Positions 46,064 through 54,087 of a DNA stretch of 64,000 nucleotides are shown piece by piece. The position numbers and the translations under genes were made by a program. The notes under the pieces were generated by a model, which did not search any database, was not told the DNA's origin, and worked only from the letters and a program-made list of their open reading frames with translations. Source of the DNA: Saccharopolyspora elongata (GTDB lineage Bacteria; Actinomycetota; Actinomycetes; Mycobacteriales; Pseudonocardiaceae); assembly GCF_004348985.1 (NCBI RefSeq), contig NZ_SMKW01000029.1, positions 50,914 through 114,913 on the forward strand, in the 5' to 3' direction. Each line of letters opens with the position of its first letter. Positions within the stretch are counted from its first letter, which is position 1.

Positions 46064-46482
46064 ATGGCTACCGACAGCGAGTTCCGTACAGGCAGACACG
46101 TAGTTTTCCTCATGCATGCCCACTTGGTTTTCGTCACGAAGTGCCGGCACCCCGTGTTCACCGACGCACACCTGACCCGCATAGAAGAAATCATGCGGGA
46201 GGTGTGCGGCGACTTCGAAACCGAGTTGGAAGAGTTCAACGGCGAAGCCAACCACGTGCACTACTGGTCAGCTTCCCACCCAAGGTCGCGGTGTCGAAAC
46301 TGGTCAACTCCCTCAAGGGAGTATCCTCCCGGCTGTTGCACAAGGAGTACGAAGGCCTGCGGTTCGCTTACTGGAGAGGCGCCCGGTTGTGGTCGGGCTC
46401 GTACTTTGCCGGGTCGGTCGGCGGCGCACCGATTTCCATGGTGCACCAGTACATCGAACGGCACGCCCGTCCCGGCGTCTGA
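46064..46482 (+). pseudogene. tnpA: IS200-type Y1 transposase TnpA, frameshifted
   Basis: From ATG 46064: FLMHAHLVFVTKCRHPVFTDAH, then EANHVH (HUH motif), then a one-base loss near 46262 shifts frame to LLVSFPPKVAVSKLVNSLKG and the catalytic Tyr in VHQYIERHARP. Inserting one C after HVH restores a normal protein of about 140 residues. As it stands the transposase lacks its Tyr helix. Confidence 0.85.
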
Positions 46483-46612
46483 GTGTCGGCTCAAACGCAG
46501 AGTCGATTCCCTTCCTCCCTTCCCTAAAAAGCGGGGCACCCGCACTACGTTTCTCCGGTGAAGCATCGCCCCCGCGCCGGGGTTGACGCTGCCTTCCCGG
46601 CACCACTAGCGT

Positions 46613-46636
46613 CATCCATACAGTACTGAATGGATG
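46613..46636. promoter_or_regulatory. 24-bp inverted repeat upstream of the DUF2867-like gene
   Basis: CATCCAT and ATGGATG arms around ACAGTACTGA, near-perfect (one mismatched pair), 52 bp before the start codon. A candidate TetR-type operator. Confidence 0.5.
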
Positions 46637-46688
46637 GTGGAGACCGCGAAGGTCCACCACCGCTTCGACTTCCCGTGGAGGAGCAGCC

Positions 46689-47189
46689 ATGGTTGAGCCC
46701 ACGACGCAGACTTCGGCCGCAGTGCGCGAGATCGAGGTACCACCGGGAGCGCTCGCTCTCTGCACGCTGGCCCGGATCGACTACCAGAACGCCGTCATCG
46801 CCGAGTTCGACGGCGTGGCCGACCGGACCGCCGAGCAGTGGGCTCGCGCGACCCTCGAAGACCACCCGACGGCGATGCGGGAGGCCATGACGAACGGGTT
46901 CGGCGCGCTCGGCGTGCGGCTCGGCCCGATCCCGTCCGACGACCACGTGCTCGGCTGGCAGGTGCGGCAGCGCACCCCGGACCACGTGCTGCTCGGGGCG
47001 GGGTCCGCCATCGGACTGCTCCCCGAAATAGTCGTTCAGCGCGCGGATGGCGCCCTGGTGTTCGCCTACTTCAACCAGCAGGAGACGGACGAGGCGCGGA
47101 CGCGCTGGGCCGCCGCCGAGCACACGCACGTGCCGGCGATGATTCGGCTCCTCCAGCACGCCGTGGACCGCTTCCACGCAGGCCGTTAG
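46689..47189 (+). CDS. DUF2867-like conserved protein
   Basis: A 166-residue protein: ALCTLARIDYQNAVIAEF, DRTAEQWARATLEDHP, LGVRLGPIPSDDHVLGWQV, HVLLGAGSAIGLLPEI and HVPAMIRLLQHAVDRF. These match my recollection of DUF2867-type proteins often located next to a tetR. ATG 46689 follows GTGGAGGAG. Without the IS it would be about 140 bp from, and divergent to, the tetR at 44730. Function unknown. Confidence 0.7.
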   Translation: MVEPTTQTSAAVREIEVPPGALALCTLARIDYQNAVIAEFDGVADRTAEQWARATLEDHPTAMREAMTNGFGALGVRLGPIPSDDHVLGWQVRQRTPDHVLLGAGSAIGLLPEIVVQRADGALVFAYFNQQETDEARTRWAAAEHTHVPAMIRLLQHAVDRFHAGR

Positions 47190-47267
47190 TCCTGGTGCGC
47201 GTAGTAGCAGCGGTGCTGGTCAGCACGGGCGAGTACGGCTCGGGCAACGCGCCCGGCCCGGTGAGCG

Positions 47268-48290
47268 TCAGGTGGCCGGCAGCAACACCGAGGAGTCCGG
47301 TTCGCGCCCGGTGCTGAAGCCGCCGACGATCGATCTGCTTTCCAGGTCCACGATGCTGACCTGATCGGCTTCTCCGAGCTGCGAGACGTAAGCCAACTCC
47401 ACGCTCGGGTGGAACGACACCGCCGACGGCGTGCCCGGCAACTTCAGGGACCAGAGCCGCCGCAGGTCCGGGGTGAACGCGGTGAGGCTGTTGTCCGCGA
47501 TATCTGTCACCAGCACGACACCGTCGGGGCGTGCGTACACGCGCAGCGGATCGCCTGGCACGGACACCGTCGTGCGCACGGTCATCCGCTGCGCGTCCAA
47601 CGCCACCAACCTCTGACTGCGCCGGGCACCGACGTACAAAGTGCGTTCGTCGTGGCTGAGGCAGAGCCCCTCGGGGCGCTCGCCCGGCGTCATCACGACG
47701 GGTCGCGAGACCGGGTCGTACGGCCGGACCAGGCTGACCGTGTGCGAAAGCAGCCCCGTCACGTAGGCGCGTTCGCCGTCCTGGCTGATCGCGAACAGGT
47801 GCGTCTTGATGCCATCGGTCGGCACCGCCCGCGTCGGCTCCTGGTCGGTGGACGGATCGTCGAAGCCCAGCAACGTCGCCTTCGCCTCGCTCAGCGCGTA
47901 CAGGCGGTCCCGCGCGTCCATGCCCACACCGTGAATCCGGTTGAACGGCCGGAGATCCACCGTTCGGATCAGCTTGCGCGCGGCCAGATCCAGCACGAAG
48001 ACCGCGGCGCCGCCTTCCCCGGTGTCGGAGGACATCCGGACGCCGTAGTGACCGACGTAGCCCCATCGCCGTCCGGAGTCCGCCGCGAGTTCGTGCGGAT
48101 ACTGCGGCAGCGCGATCGAATCCTGCCGCCGCCCGGTGGAGGTTTCGTAGAAGCTCACGGCATGGCCGCTCTTCTCGACCACGGCGAACACATCGCCCCC
48201 GGGCGGCGCTGCTCGAATCGCGGAAGGAGCCACCGCGGCCACCGCCGCGGCGTTTCCGATTCCCTTGATCACCGCACGCCGGGTCACCAT
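47268..48290 (-). CDS. Tat-exported YncE-like beta-propeller protein
   Basis: A 340-residue protein. The twin-arginine signal is TRRAVIKGIGNAAAVAAVAP (cleavage about residue 28). Six or so 40-residue blade repeats follow (e.g. DGERAYVTGLLSHTVSLVRP, DERTLYVGARRSQRLVALD, LAYVSQLGEADQVSIVDLES), as in the YncE/cytochrome-cd1 propeller family. Probably a secreted binding protein with no enzymatic residues visible. It ends 79 bp from the convergent DUF2867-like gene. Confidence 0.82.
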   Translation of the reverse strand: MVTRRAVIKGIGNAAAVAAVAPSAIRAAPPGGDVFAVVEKSGHAVSFYETSTGRRQDSIALPQYPHELAADSGRRWGYVGHYGVRMSSDTGEGGAAVFVLDLAARKLIRTVDLRPFNRIHGVGMDARDRLYALSEAKATLLGFDDPSTDQEPTRAVPTDGIKTHLFAISQDGERAYVTGLLSHTVSLVRPYDPVSRPVVMTPGERPEGLCLSHDERTLYVGARRSQRLVALDAQRMTVRTTVSVPGDPLRVYARPDGVVLVTDIADNSLTAFTPDLRRLWSLKLPGTPSAVSFHPSVELAYVSQLGEADQVSIVDLESRSIVGGFSTGREPDSSVLLPAT

Positions 48291-48387
48291 GCGCCGATCT
48301 TCACATCCGCGCGGAACTCCGGAACGGAAGCCGCCGAAAAATCACCGGGACGCCCGATGCGCGTGGGTGCGATCGGCCGAATCCGGC

Positions 48388-49425
48388 TTACGGATTCGGG
48401 AACTCCGGTCCGGTGTAGGTCGTTTTCACCTCCACCTCGCCGTCGACGATCTGCCGACCGAGCCGGTCCAGTTCGGCGCGCACGTGGTCGGGGACGTCGG
48501 GGGCGAGGGTGAGGCGGACGGCTTCGGGGGATTCCAGGCCGATCCGGACATTCTCGCCGCCGTGCAATCTGCCGTGGGCGAAGTCGCCGATGGCCCGGAA
48601 GACCGCTTCGCCCGAGTCGGCGACGGCGGAGCCGGCGAAAACCGCGGGGTCGTCGGCGGTGAAGTCGCGGACGTTGCCGAACTGGCGGCCCTTTCCGGTC
48701 GCCCTGATGGCCTCGGCGACACCGGGGCGTCCGGCGTTGAGCATGGTGAAGATGTAGTCCGCACCCGCGTCGAGTTCCGCGGTGGCGATGCGGCGGGCCA
48801 GGGGGATGTCGTCCTGGTCGCCGGAGAAGTTGGTCAGCACCCTTGCCGCGGGATTGGTGTGCGCGACGCCGTCGACGAAGGCCGCGCGGCCCTTCAGCCC
48901 TGGAACCGGGCGGATCCCCGACATGTGGCCGACCACGCCGGACTTCGTGAGCAGCCCGGCGGCAGCACCGGCGAGCCAGGCCGACTGCTCCTGCAGGACC
49001 TCGTAACTCGCCAGGTTGGGGCCGGTGACGTCGGACTGCGTGACCACGAACGTCGTCTGCGGGAACTCCGCGGCCACCACCTTCGCGGCGGCGTTGTTCT
49101 GCCCGCCCTGCGCCACGACCAGGTCGACCCCGCCGCGGGCCAGGTCCCGCATCGCCGCTTCCAGTTCGGGCTGCCGCGGCGCCACCCGGTCGACGACCGT
49201 GATCTGGGCGCCCAGCTGCTGCTCCGCCCGCTTCGCGCCGTTGTAGCCGGCTTCCATGAACCCGCCGTCGTGGGTCGGCCCGGCCAGCAGCAGCCCCACG
49301 CGAACCTCGGCGGGCCCTGATTCGGGAGCGTTGCGGTCAGAGACAGCAGGGGCGCCACACGCCCCCGCCGCGAAGATCCCCGCAGTAGCCACTGCACTCA
49401 CGATCACCTTCGGAACAACCCGCAT
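48388..49425 (-). CDS. BMP-family substrate-binding lipoprotein
   Basis: A 345-residue Bmp/PnrA-type solute-binding protein: signal VIVSAVATAGIFAAGAC with lipid-anchor Cys, then VGLLLAGPTHDGGFMEAGYNG, VDLVVAQGGQNNAAAKVVA, GHMSGIRPVPGLKGRAAFVDG and DFAHGRLHGGENVRIGLE. The family binds purine nucleosides for ABC import or signalling. No ATPase or permease gene follows. It is divergent from a nucleoside-deaminase-like gene with shared GGTATACC sites, supporting a purine/pyrimidine theme. ATG 49425 after GAGG. Confidence 0.85.
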   Translation of the reverse strand: MRVVPKVIVSAVATAGIFAAGACGAPAVSDRNAPESGPAEVRVGLLLAGPTHDGGFMEAGYNGAKRAEQQLGAQITVVDRVAPRQPELEAAMRDLARGGVDLVVAQGGQNNAAAKVVAAEFPQTTFVVTQSDVTGPNLASYEVLQEQSAWLAGAAAGLLTKSGVVGHMSGIRPVPGLKGRAAFVDGVAHTNPAARVLTNFSGDQDDIPLARRIATAELDAGADYIFTMLNAGRPGVAEAIRATGKGRQFGNVRDFTADDPAVFAGSAVADSGEAVFRAIGDFAHGRLHGGENVRIGLESPEAVRLTLAPDVPDHVRAELDRLGRQIVDGEVEVKTTYTGPEFPNP

Positions 49426-49461
49426 CTCATCCGCCTCTTCTAGATCACGAACGAGCAGGAA

Positions 49462-49603
49462 GGTATACCAACGAAAGCGATTCGAGAGGGCATGAACGAA
49501 CCGTCCCAGCCTGCGAGATTGGCCTATCCGAAGTCGAAACCCGCGCGAAACAAATGCCGTTCCGCCATTGGTGGCCACATTCCCCGGAATGTTGGTATAC
49601 CAA
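49462..49603. promoter_or_regulatory. pair of GGTATACC operators
   Basis: GGTATACCAA (49462-49471) and the perfect 12-bp palindrome TTGGTATACCAA (49592-49603) flank the divergent promoter region of the BMP lipoprotein and deaminase genes. GntR-type in form; no such regulator is next to them in the window. Confidence 0.6.
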
Positions 49604-49622
49604 AATGTGCTAAGGTGGACCG

Positions 49623-50126
49623 ATGCATGAAGCGGAGGGAACTCAGACCATCACGGCGGACGACCACGCGCATCTTCGGCGCTGCGTCGAACTCGCGCGC
49701 GAGGCGCTGGAGGCCGGGGACGAGCCGTTCGGTTCCGTGCTCGTCGACTCCCGGGGCGCGGTCCGCTTCGAGGACCGGAACCGGGTCAAGGACGGCGACG
49801 CCACCCGGCACCCGGAGTTCGAGATCGCGCGCTGGGCGGCCGAGCACCTCTCCCCCGCCGAGCGCCGCGAGAGCACCGTCTACACCTCCGGCGAGCACTG
49901 CCCGATGTGCAGCGCCGCCCACGCATGGGTCGGCCTCGGGCGCATCGTCTACGCGACGAGCACCGAGCAGCTGACCGCATGGCACCGCGAGTGGGGCATC
50001 GGGGCGGGCGAGGTCGCCGCGCTGCCGGTCAACGCGATCGCACCGAACGTCCCGGTGGCGGGGCCGGACCCGGAGCTGACCGACGAGGTCCGGCACCTGC
50101 ACGCACGCCTGCACCGCATCAGCTGA
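49623..50126 (+). CDS. nucleoside/nucleobase deaminase (CMP/dCMP deaminase fold)
   Basis: A 167-residue zinc deaminase: DEPFGSVLVDSRG, HPEFEIARW (zinc His plus catalytic Glu, HPE in place of HAE) and GEHCPMCSAAHAW (two zinc Cys). Similar to guanine deaminase/tRNA-adenosine-deaminase-like proteins. Divergent from the BMP lipoprotein; likely deaminates a nucleobase or nucleoside taken up by the cell. The exact substrate is not visible. Confidence 0.85.
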   Translation: MHEAEGTQTITADDHAHLRRCVELAREALEAGDEPFGSVLVDSRGAVRFEDRNRVKDGDATRHPEFEIARWAAEHLSPAERRESTVYTSGEHCPMCSAAHAWVGLGRIVYATSTEQLTAWHREWGIGAGEVAALPVNAIAPNVPVAGPDPELTDEVRHLHARLHRIS

Positions 50127-50165
50127 CAGCCGCCCCCAGGTAAGGGCGGACTAACCTGTGGGTTC

Positions 50166-51173
50166 GTGGCTCGGGTTCACCTGATCTCCGGCGCGGCCGG
50201 TTCCACCGCCTTGGACCGGACTTGCGCGGCGTACTACTCGTCGATCGCTCAGACCGACGAGAGCCGCGATGGCACCGTCCGGCATCGGCTTCGCCCTGAG
50301 GTCGGTGACGGCACGATCGAGGTGACGTCGTTGCGGAGCGGTTTCCACATCGTCCGCTACGACGTCGCGTTCACCGGCGGGCACCAGGTCGGGTACGCGT
50401 TCCCCGGCGACCACTTCGAGCTGGAGCACTGCGTCGACGGGCGCATGCGCGTCAGCGAAACCGACGCCGGCATCGGCGAGCTGCACGCCGGCTCGGTGGC
50501 GTTGAGCCCCCGGTGCGCCACCGGGGGCGCCGTCGCACACGGCGACGGCGAGCGATACCGGGCGGTGTCGATCACCGGGACCTGGAGCGGGCTGGAGTCC
50601 TACCTCGGCGGCGCGGACGCCCTACCGGCCACCGGGCCCGAAGAGGTCGCGCGCGAGAGGTATCTGGGCCGGTCCGCCGCTCTGCGCGCGGTGGCCGGAC
50701 CGCTCGAGGAGATCTTCGTGCACCGGCGCTCGTCGCCGGGTCGCCTGTTGTTCCTGGAATCGCGGGTCGTGGCGGCGCTGGCCGCACTGATCGACGGGCT
50801 CGCGGTCACCCCGCCGCCCGCAGACTCCTGGGACTTCGTTCTGGACGACCACGAGGTGGCCGCGTTGCGCCGCGTTCCCGAGCTGCTCTGGCAGCGACGC
50901 GACGCGCCGCCGACGCTGGCCGATCTCGCCCGCGCGTCGTCGATGTCGGTCCGGCGTCTCACGACCGGATTCCGCGCGCTGTACGGGACATCGGTGATGG
51001 CGTACCACCGACGCCGCTGCCTCGACCGGGCCGCCGCTTTGCTCGTCGAGACCGACTGGCCCGTGGCCCGGATCGGGCACGAGGTCGGCTATTCCTCGCC
51101 CACCAACTTCGGCTACGCCTTCCGGCGCGACCGGGGCATCACCCCCGCGCGGTTCAGGCAGGCGCACTCCTGA
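50166..51173 (+). CDS. AraC-family transcriptional regulator
   Basis: A 335-residue regulator. The N-terminal effector region is like AraC_binding_2 (HRLRPEVGDGTIEVTSLRSG). The C-terminal double helix-turn-helix is TLADLARASSMSVRRLTTGF, continuing to VARIGHEVGYSSPTNFGYAF and RDRGITPARFRQ. GTG 50166. It is followed 140 bp later by a Bcr/CflA exporter in the same direction, a likely target. Confidence 0.88.
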   Translation: MARVHLISGAAGSTALDRTCAAYYSSIAQTDESRDGTVRHRLRPEVGDGTIEVTSLRSGFHIVRYDVAFTGGHQVGYAFPGDHFELEHCVDGRMRVSETDAGIGELHAGSVALSPRCATGGAVAHGDGERYRAVSITGTWSGLESYLGGADALPATGPEEVARERYLGRSAALRAVAGPLEEIFVHRRSSPGRLLFLESRVVAALAALIDGLAVTPPPADSWDFVLDDHEVAALRRVPELLWQRRDAPPTLADLARASSMSVRRLTTGFRALYGTSVMAYHRRRCLDRAAALLVETDWPVARIGHEVGYSSPTNFGYAFRRDRGITPARFRQAHS

Positions 51174-51314
51174 CGACCGAGGAAAGCACCGCGCTCCACA
51201 TGCGCGGGCACCTCGCTCCACACCACGGCATCGCCCCGGCTCCAACGATGTGACGCGTAGCGGCCGCACCGGCCGTCACGTTTCCCCGTAGCAGACATCC
51301 TCCGTTGGAGACCG

Positions 51315-52583
51315 ATGAACGCCAGCATCGAAGCCACTTCCCCGCGTGCAGGGGCGGGGCGGCTCATCATCGTCCTCGGTGGACTCTCGGCGGTATCGCC
51401 GTTCGCCACCGACATGTACGCGCCGGCCTTCCCCCAGATCGTCACCTCGTTCGCGACCTCGGGAGCGGCCGTCCAGCTCTCCCTGACGGCGTGCCTCGTC
51501 GGGCTCGCCGTCGGCCAGGTGGTGCTCGGCCCGGTCAGCGACGCGACCGGGCGGCGACGCCTGCTCCTGGCCGGTTCCGGCCTGTTCACCGCGTTGTCCC
51601 TGGTCTGCGCGTTCGCCCCGACCATCGTCGTGTTCGACGTCGCCCGGCTGCTGCAAGGGGTCGCAGGCAGTGCGGGGCTCGTCATCGGGCGGGCCGTCAT
51701 CAGCGACCTGTTCACCGGCCCCGGCGCGGCCCGCAAGCTCTCGACGCTGAGCGTGATCGCGATGACCGCGCCGGTGCTGGCACCGCTCGCCGGTGGCCTC
51801 GTCCTCGGCGTCGGCTCGTGGCGCCTGGTGTTCGTGACGCTGGCCGCGACCGGCCTGGTGCTGATGACCGCCGTCTGGGCGTGGGTTCCCGAGTCGCTGC
51901 CCACCGAGCGGCGCCGGACCGGCGGACTGCGGCCCGCGCTCACCGCCATGGGCGGACTGCTCCGGCGGCGTGAGCTCGTCGGGCACCTCCTGGTCATGGG
52001 GTGCGGGCTGGCCGCCCTGTTCGCCTACATCACCGGCTCACCCTTCGTCTTCCAGCGCGTCTACGGCTTGTCCCCCACCGGTTACAGCCTCGTCTTCGCC
52101 ACGAACGCCGTCGGCACCACAGTGGCCGGTGCGGTGTTCGGACGGCTGGCCGGGCGCGTGCGGCTCAACTCCCTGCTCGTCATCGGGGTGGTCGTCACGG
52201 TCGCCGCCTCGATCACGCTGGTCGCGCTGCTGGCCGTCGGCATCAGCACGTTCCCGGTCACCTGGGCCTGCCTGTTCGGCCTGGCCTCCGGGTTCGGCGT
52301 GGTGCTGCCCGCGTCGACGACCATCATCCTCGCGGTCGGCGGCGACGCCCCCGGAGCCGCTTCTGGCCTGCTCGGCGGCGCCCAGTTCGTGCTCGCCGCC
52401 GCGGCCGCGCCCCTGCCCGGCGTCCTGGGCAGCACTACCGCCATGTCGATGGCCGTCGTGGTGCTGGGCTTCGTCCTCGTCTCCGCGTCGGCGCTGATCA
52501 CGCTCGCCCGGCCGTGGCAGGGCCATGGCGAACCACCCGAATTGTCCACTCTGGATCAAGCTTCGCCCGGCCCATCCCGATGA
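51315..52583 (+). CDS. Bcr/CflA-type MFS efflux transporter
   Basis: A 422-residue twelve-helix transporter: LGGLSAVSPFATDMYAPAFP (helix 1, DMYLPAFP-type signature of Bcr/CflA), GPVSDATGRRRLLLAG between helices 2 and 3, and RLLQGVAGSAGLVIGRAVI in helix 4. Proton-driven drug or metabolite export is expected. Possibly controlled by the upstream AraC protein. ATG 51315 after GGAGACC. Confidence 0.88.
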   Translation: MNASIEATSPRAGAGRLIIVLGGLSAVSPFATDMYAPAFPQIVTSFATSGAAVQLSLTACLVGLAVGQVVLGPVSDATGRRRLLLAGSGLFTALSLVCAFAPTIVVFDVARLLQGVAGSAGLVIGRAVISDLFTGPGAARKLSTLSVIAMTAPVLAPLAGGLVLGVGSWRLVFVTLAATGLVLMTAVWAWVPESLPTERRRTGGLRPALTAMGGLLRRRELVGHLLVMGCGLAALFAYITGSPFVFQRVYGLSPTGYSLVFATNAVGTTVAGAVFGRLAGRVRLNSLLVIGVVVTVAASITLVALLAVGISTFPVTWACLFGLASGFGVVLPASTTIILAVGGDAPGAASGLLGGAQFVLAAAAAPLPGVLGSTTAMSMAVVVLGFVLVSASALITLARPWQGHGEPPELSTLDQASPGPSR

Positions 52584-52602
52584 CTCCCGGCACCTGAGAT
52601 CG

Positions 52603-52628
52603 GCGGCGATTTCGCGCGAAATCGCCGC
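52603..52628. repeat. 26-bp perfect palindrome centred on TTTCGCGCGAAA
   Basis: Arms GCGGCGATTTCGC mirrored exactly, 20 bp after the exporter stop. Same core as 13384 and 13424. Probably terminator or protein site. Confidence 0.65.
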
Positions 52629-52717
52629 GCTGCGTCCCGCACGGCCACGCCCCGAACGCGCCATCCGAAACAGCGCCGGACGCTGTTCAGGGCACCTGTC
52701 GCCGACTCGAACGAGTA

Positions 52718-52745
52718 TTGTCTGTTCGTGACGTTCGTATAGGAT
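52718..52745 (+). promoter_or_regulatory. promoter of tryptophan 2,3-dioxygenase
   Basis: TTGTCT and TAGGAT with a 16-bp spacer, 55 bp before the kynA start. Direct GTTCGTGAC / GTTCGTATA repeats occupy the spacer. Confidence 0.5.
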
Positions 52746-52799
52746 GCGACATGAACCGGCGTCGGCTCCGCCCGCTCGGGCGGGGCGTGAGGAGAACCG

Positions 52800-53654
52800 A
52801 TGGTCGATGCGACGAACACCCGTCCCATCGAGGACGAGGTGGTCAGGGATTTCCGCACCGCCATGTCCTACGGCCAGTACCTGAACCTCGACCAGCTGCT
52901 CGGTGCCCAGCAGCCCGTCAGCGAACCCGAGCACCACGACGAGCTGCTGTTCATCATCCAGCACCAGGCGGCGGAGCTGTGGCTCAAGCTCGTGCTGCAC
53001 GAGCTGCGGACGGCGTGCGAGCACCTGGCGGGCGACCGGTTGCAGCCCGCTCTCAAGGGACTAGCCAGGGTCAAGCACATCCAGCACACCCTCACCGAGC
53101 AGTGGTCGGTGCTGGCGACCCTGACCCCGACGGAGTTCGCGCAGTTCCGCGGATTCCTCGGCAGGTCATCGGGATTCCAGTCCTACCAGTACCGCGCCGT
53201 GGAGTTCATCCTCGGCAACAAGAACGCCGAGATGCTGGAGGTGTTCCGCCACGACGAGCGCGCCCACGCCCTGCTGTCCGGGCTGCTCGGGCGCCCCAGC
53301 ATCTACGACGAGTTCCTCCGGCACCTCTCCCGCTGCGGGTACCCGATCCCCGCGCCGCTGCTGGAGCGCGACATCAGCCGCGCGCACACCTACGCGCCCG
53401 AGCTCGTGCCCGTCTTCCGGCAGATCTACGAGTCGGCCGAGGAGAACTGGGAAGCCTACGAGGCCTGCGAGGAACTCGTGGACCTGGAGGAGAACTTCCA
53501 GTTCTGGCGCTTCCGGCACCTCAAGACCGTGGAGCGCACGATCGGGTTCAAGCGGGGCACCGGCGGGTCCAGCGGGGTGCCCTTCCTCCGCGACGCCCTG
53601 GACCTGACCTTCTTCCCCGAGCTGTACGCGGTGCGCACCGAGATCACCCGGTAA
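52800..53654 (+). CDS. kynA: tryptophan 2,3-dioxygenase
   Basis: A 284-residue haem enzyme opening the indole ring of tryptophan to N-formylkynurenine: MSYGQYLNLDQLL, EHHDELLFIIQHQAAELWLKL, FRGFLGRSSGFQSYQYR (substrate Tyr/Arg region), FRHLKTVERTIG with the haem His, and KRGTGGSSG. Full family length. ATG 52800 after GAGGAG. It starts the kynurenine branch, with kynureninase 430 bp downstream in the same direction. Confidence 0.95.
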   Translation: MVDATNTRPIEDEVVRDFRTAMSYGQYLNLDQLLGAQQPVSEPEHHDELLFIIQHQAAELWLKLVLHELRTACEHLAGDRLQPALKGLARVKHIQHTLTEQWSVLATLTPTEFAQFRGFLGRSSGFQSYQYRAVEFILGNKNAEMLEVFRHDERAHALLSGLLGRPSIYDEFLRHLSRCGYPIPAPLLERDISRAHTYAPELVPVFRQIYESAEENWEAYEACEELVDLEENFQFWRFRHLKTVERTIGFKRGTGGSSGVPFLRDALDLTFFPELYAVRTEITR

Positions 53655-53660
53655 CCCACG

Positions 53661-54060
53661 GTGCCCAGCGGCGAAGAGGACTGGGTGATCGCCGATTCCG
53701 CCTGGTGGGGCCATCGCGATCCGGAGTTGCCGCAGGTCCGAGCCGTCGGAGCCTTCCTGACCGCGCCGGGCGGGTATCCCAGCGACCGGTCCTGGGCACC
53801 GCCCGGTAGTTTCCGGGAGGTGCGTTCGGTGTTCGACGCCCAAGCCGCCGTGGGTGAGCAGCACCGGTCCGGCGCTCGGGCCATCAAGGTCGTCCTGCAT
53901 CCCGGTGCGGGGCCCACCCGACAACGTGCTGGCCGCGATGACCGATCTCGACAGTCCCGCGCCGCCCCGCTGGGTGCCGAGCGGTCTCGATCGCCGGCCG
54001 CCCCGGTTCGCCGGTTCCCTGTGCACGGCCCGGGTTCTCGACCTGTCGCCCACGACCTGA
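53661..54060 (+). pseudogene. amidohydrolase-like remnant between kynA and kynU
   Basis: The frame from GTG 53661 gives RAVGAFLTAPGGYPSDRSW, FDAQAAVGEQHRSGARAIKV and VVLHPGAG, resembling the central part of metal-dependent amidohydrolases. Near 53916 a frame change is needed to continue as DNVLAAMTDLDSPAPPRW. The metal-binding HxH start and the C-terminal domain are absent. It fills the kynA-kynU gap, and no intact formamidase gene is present there. Confidence 0.55.
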
Positions 54061-54087
54061 CTCGACCACCAGCAGAGGAAGAACGCC

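Larger units (their letters stand above)
44767..46582. mobile_element. IS200/IS605-type insertion sequence with divergent tnpA and tnpB
   Basis: The right end carries the family hairpin CCCCCGCC-TGAA-GGCGGGGG (44776-44795) beyond tnpB. The left end carries a CCCCG...CGGGG hairpin (about 46569-46582) beyond tnpA. Flanks are GTCAA and TTGAC, which join to a palindromic site when the element is removed. Both genes are broken. Ends are inferred from the hairpins and flanks and are good to a few bases at best. Confidence 0.75.

Noticed and set aside
52705..52740. LexA/SOS box near the kynA promoter
   Set aside because: CGAAC and GTTCG half-sites are present but 10 bp apart instead of the 4 bp required for an actinobacterial SOS box.
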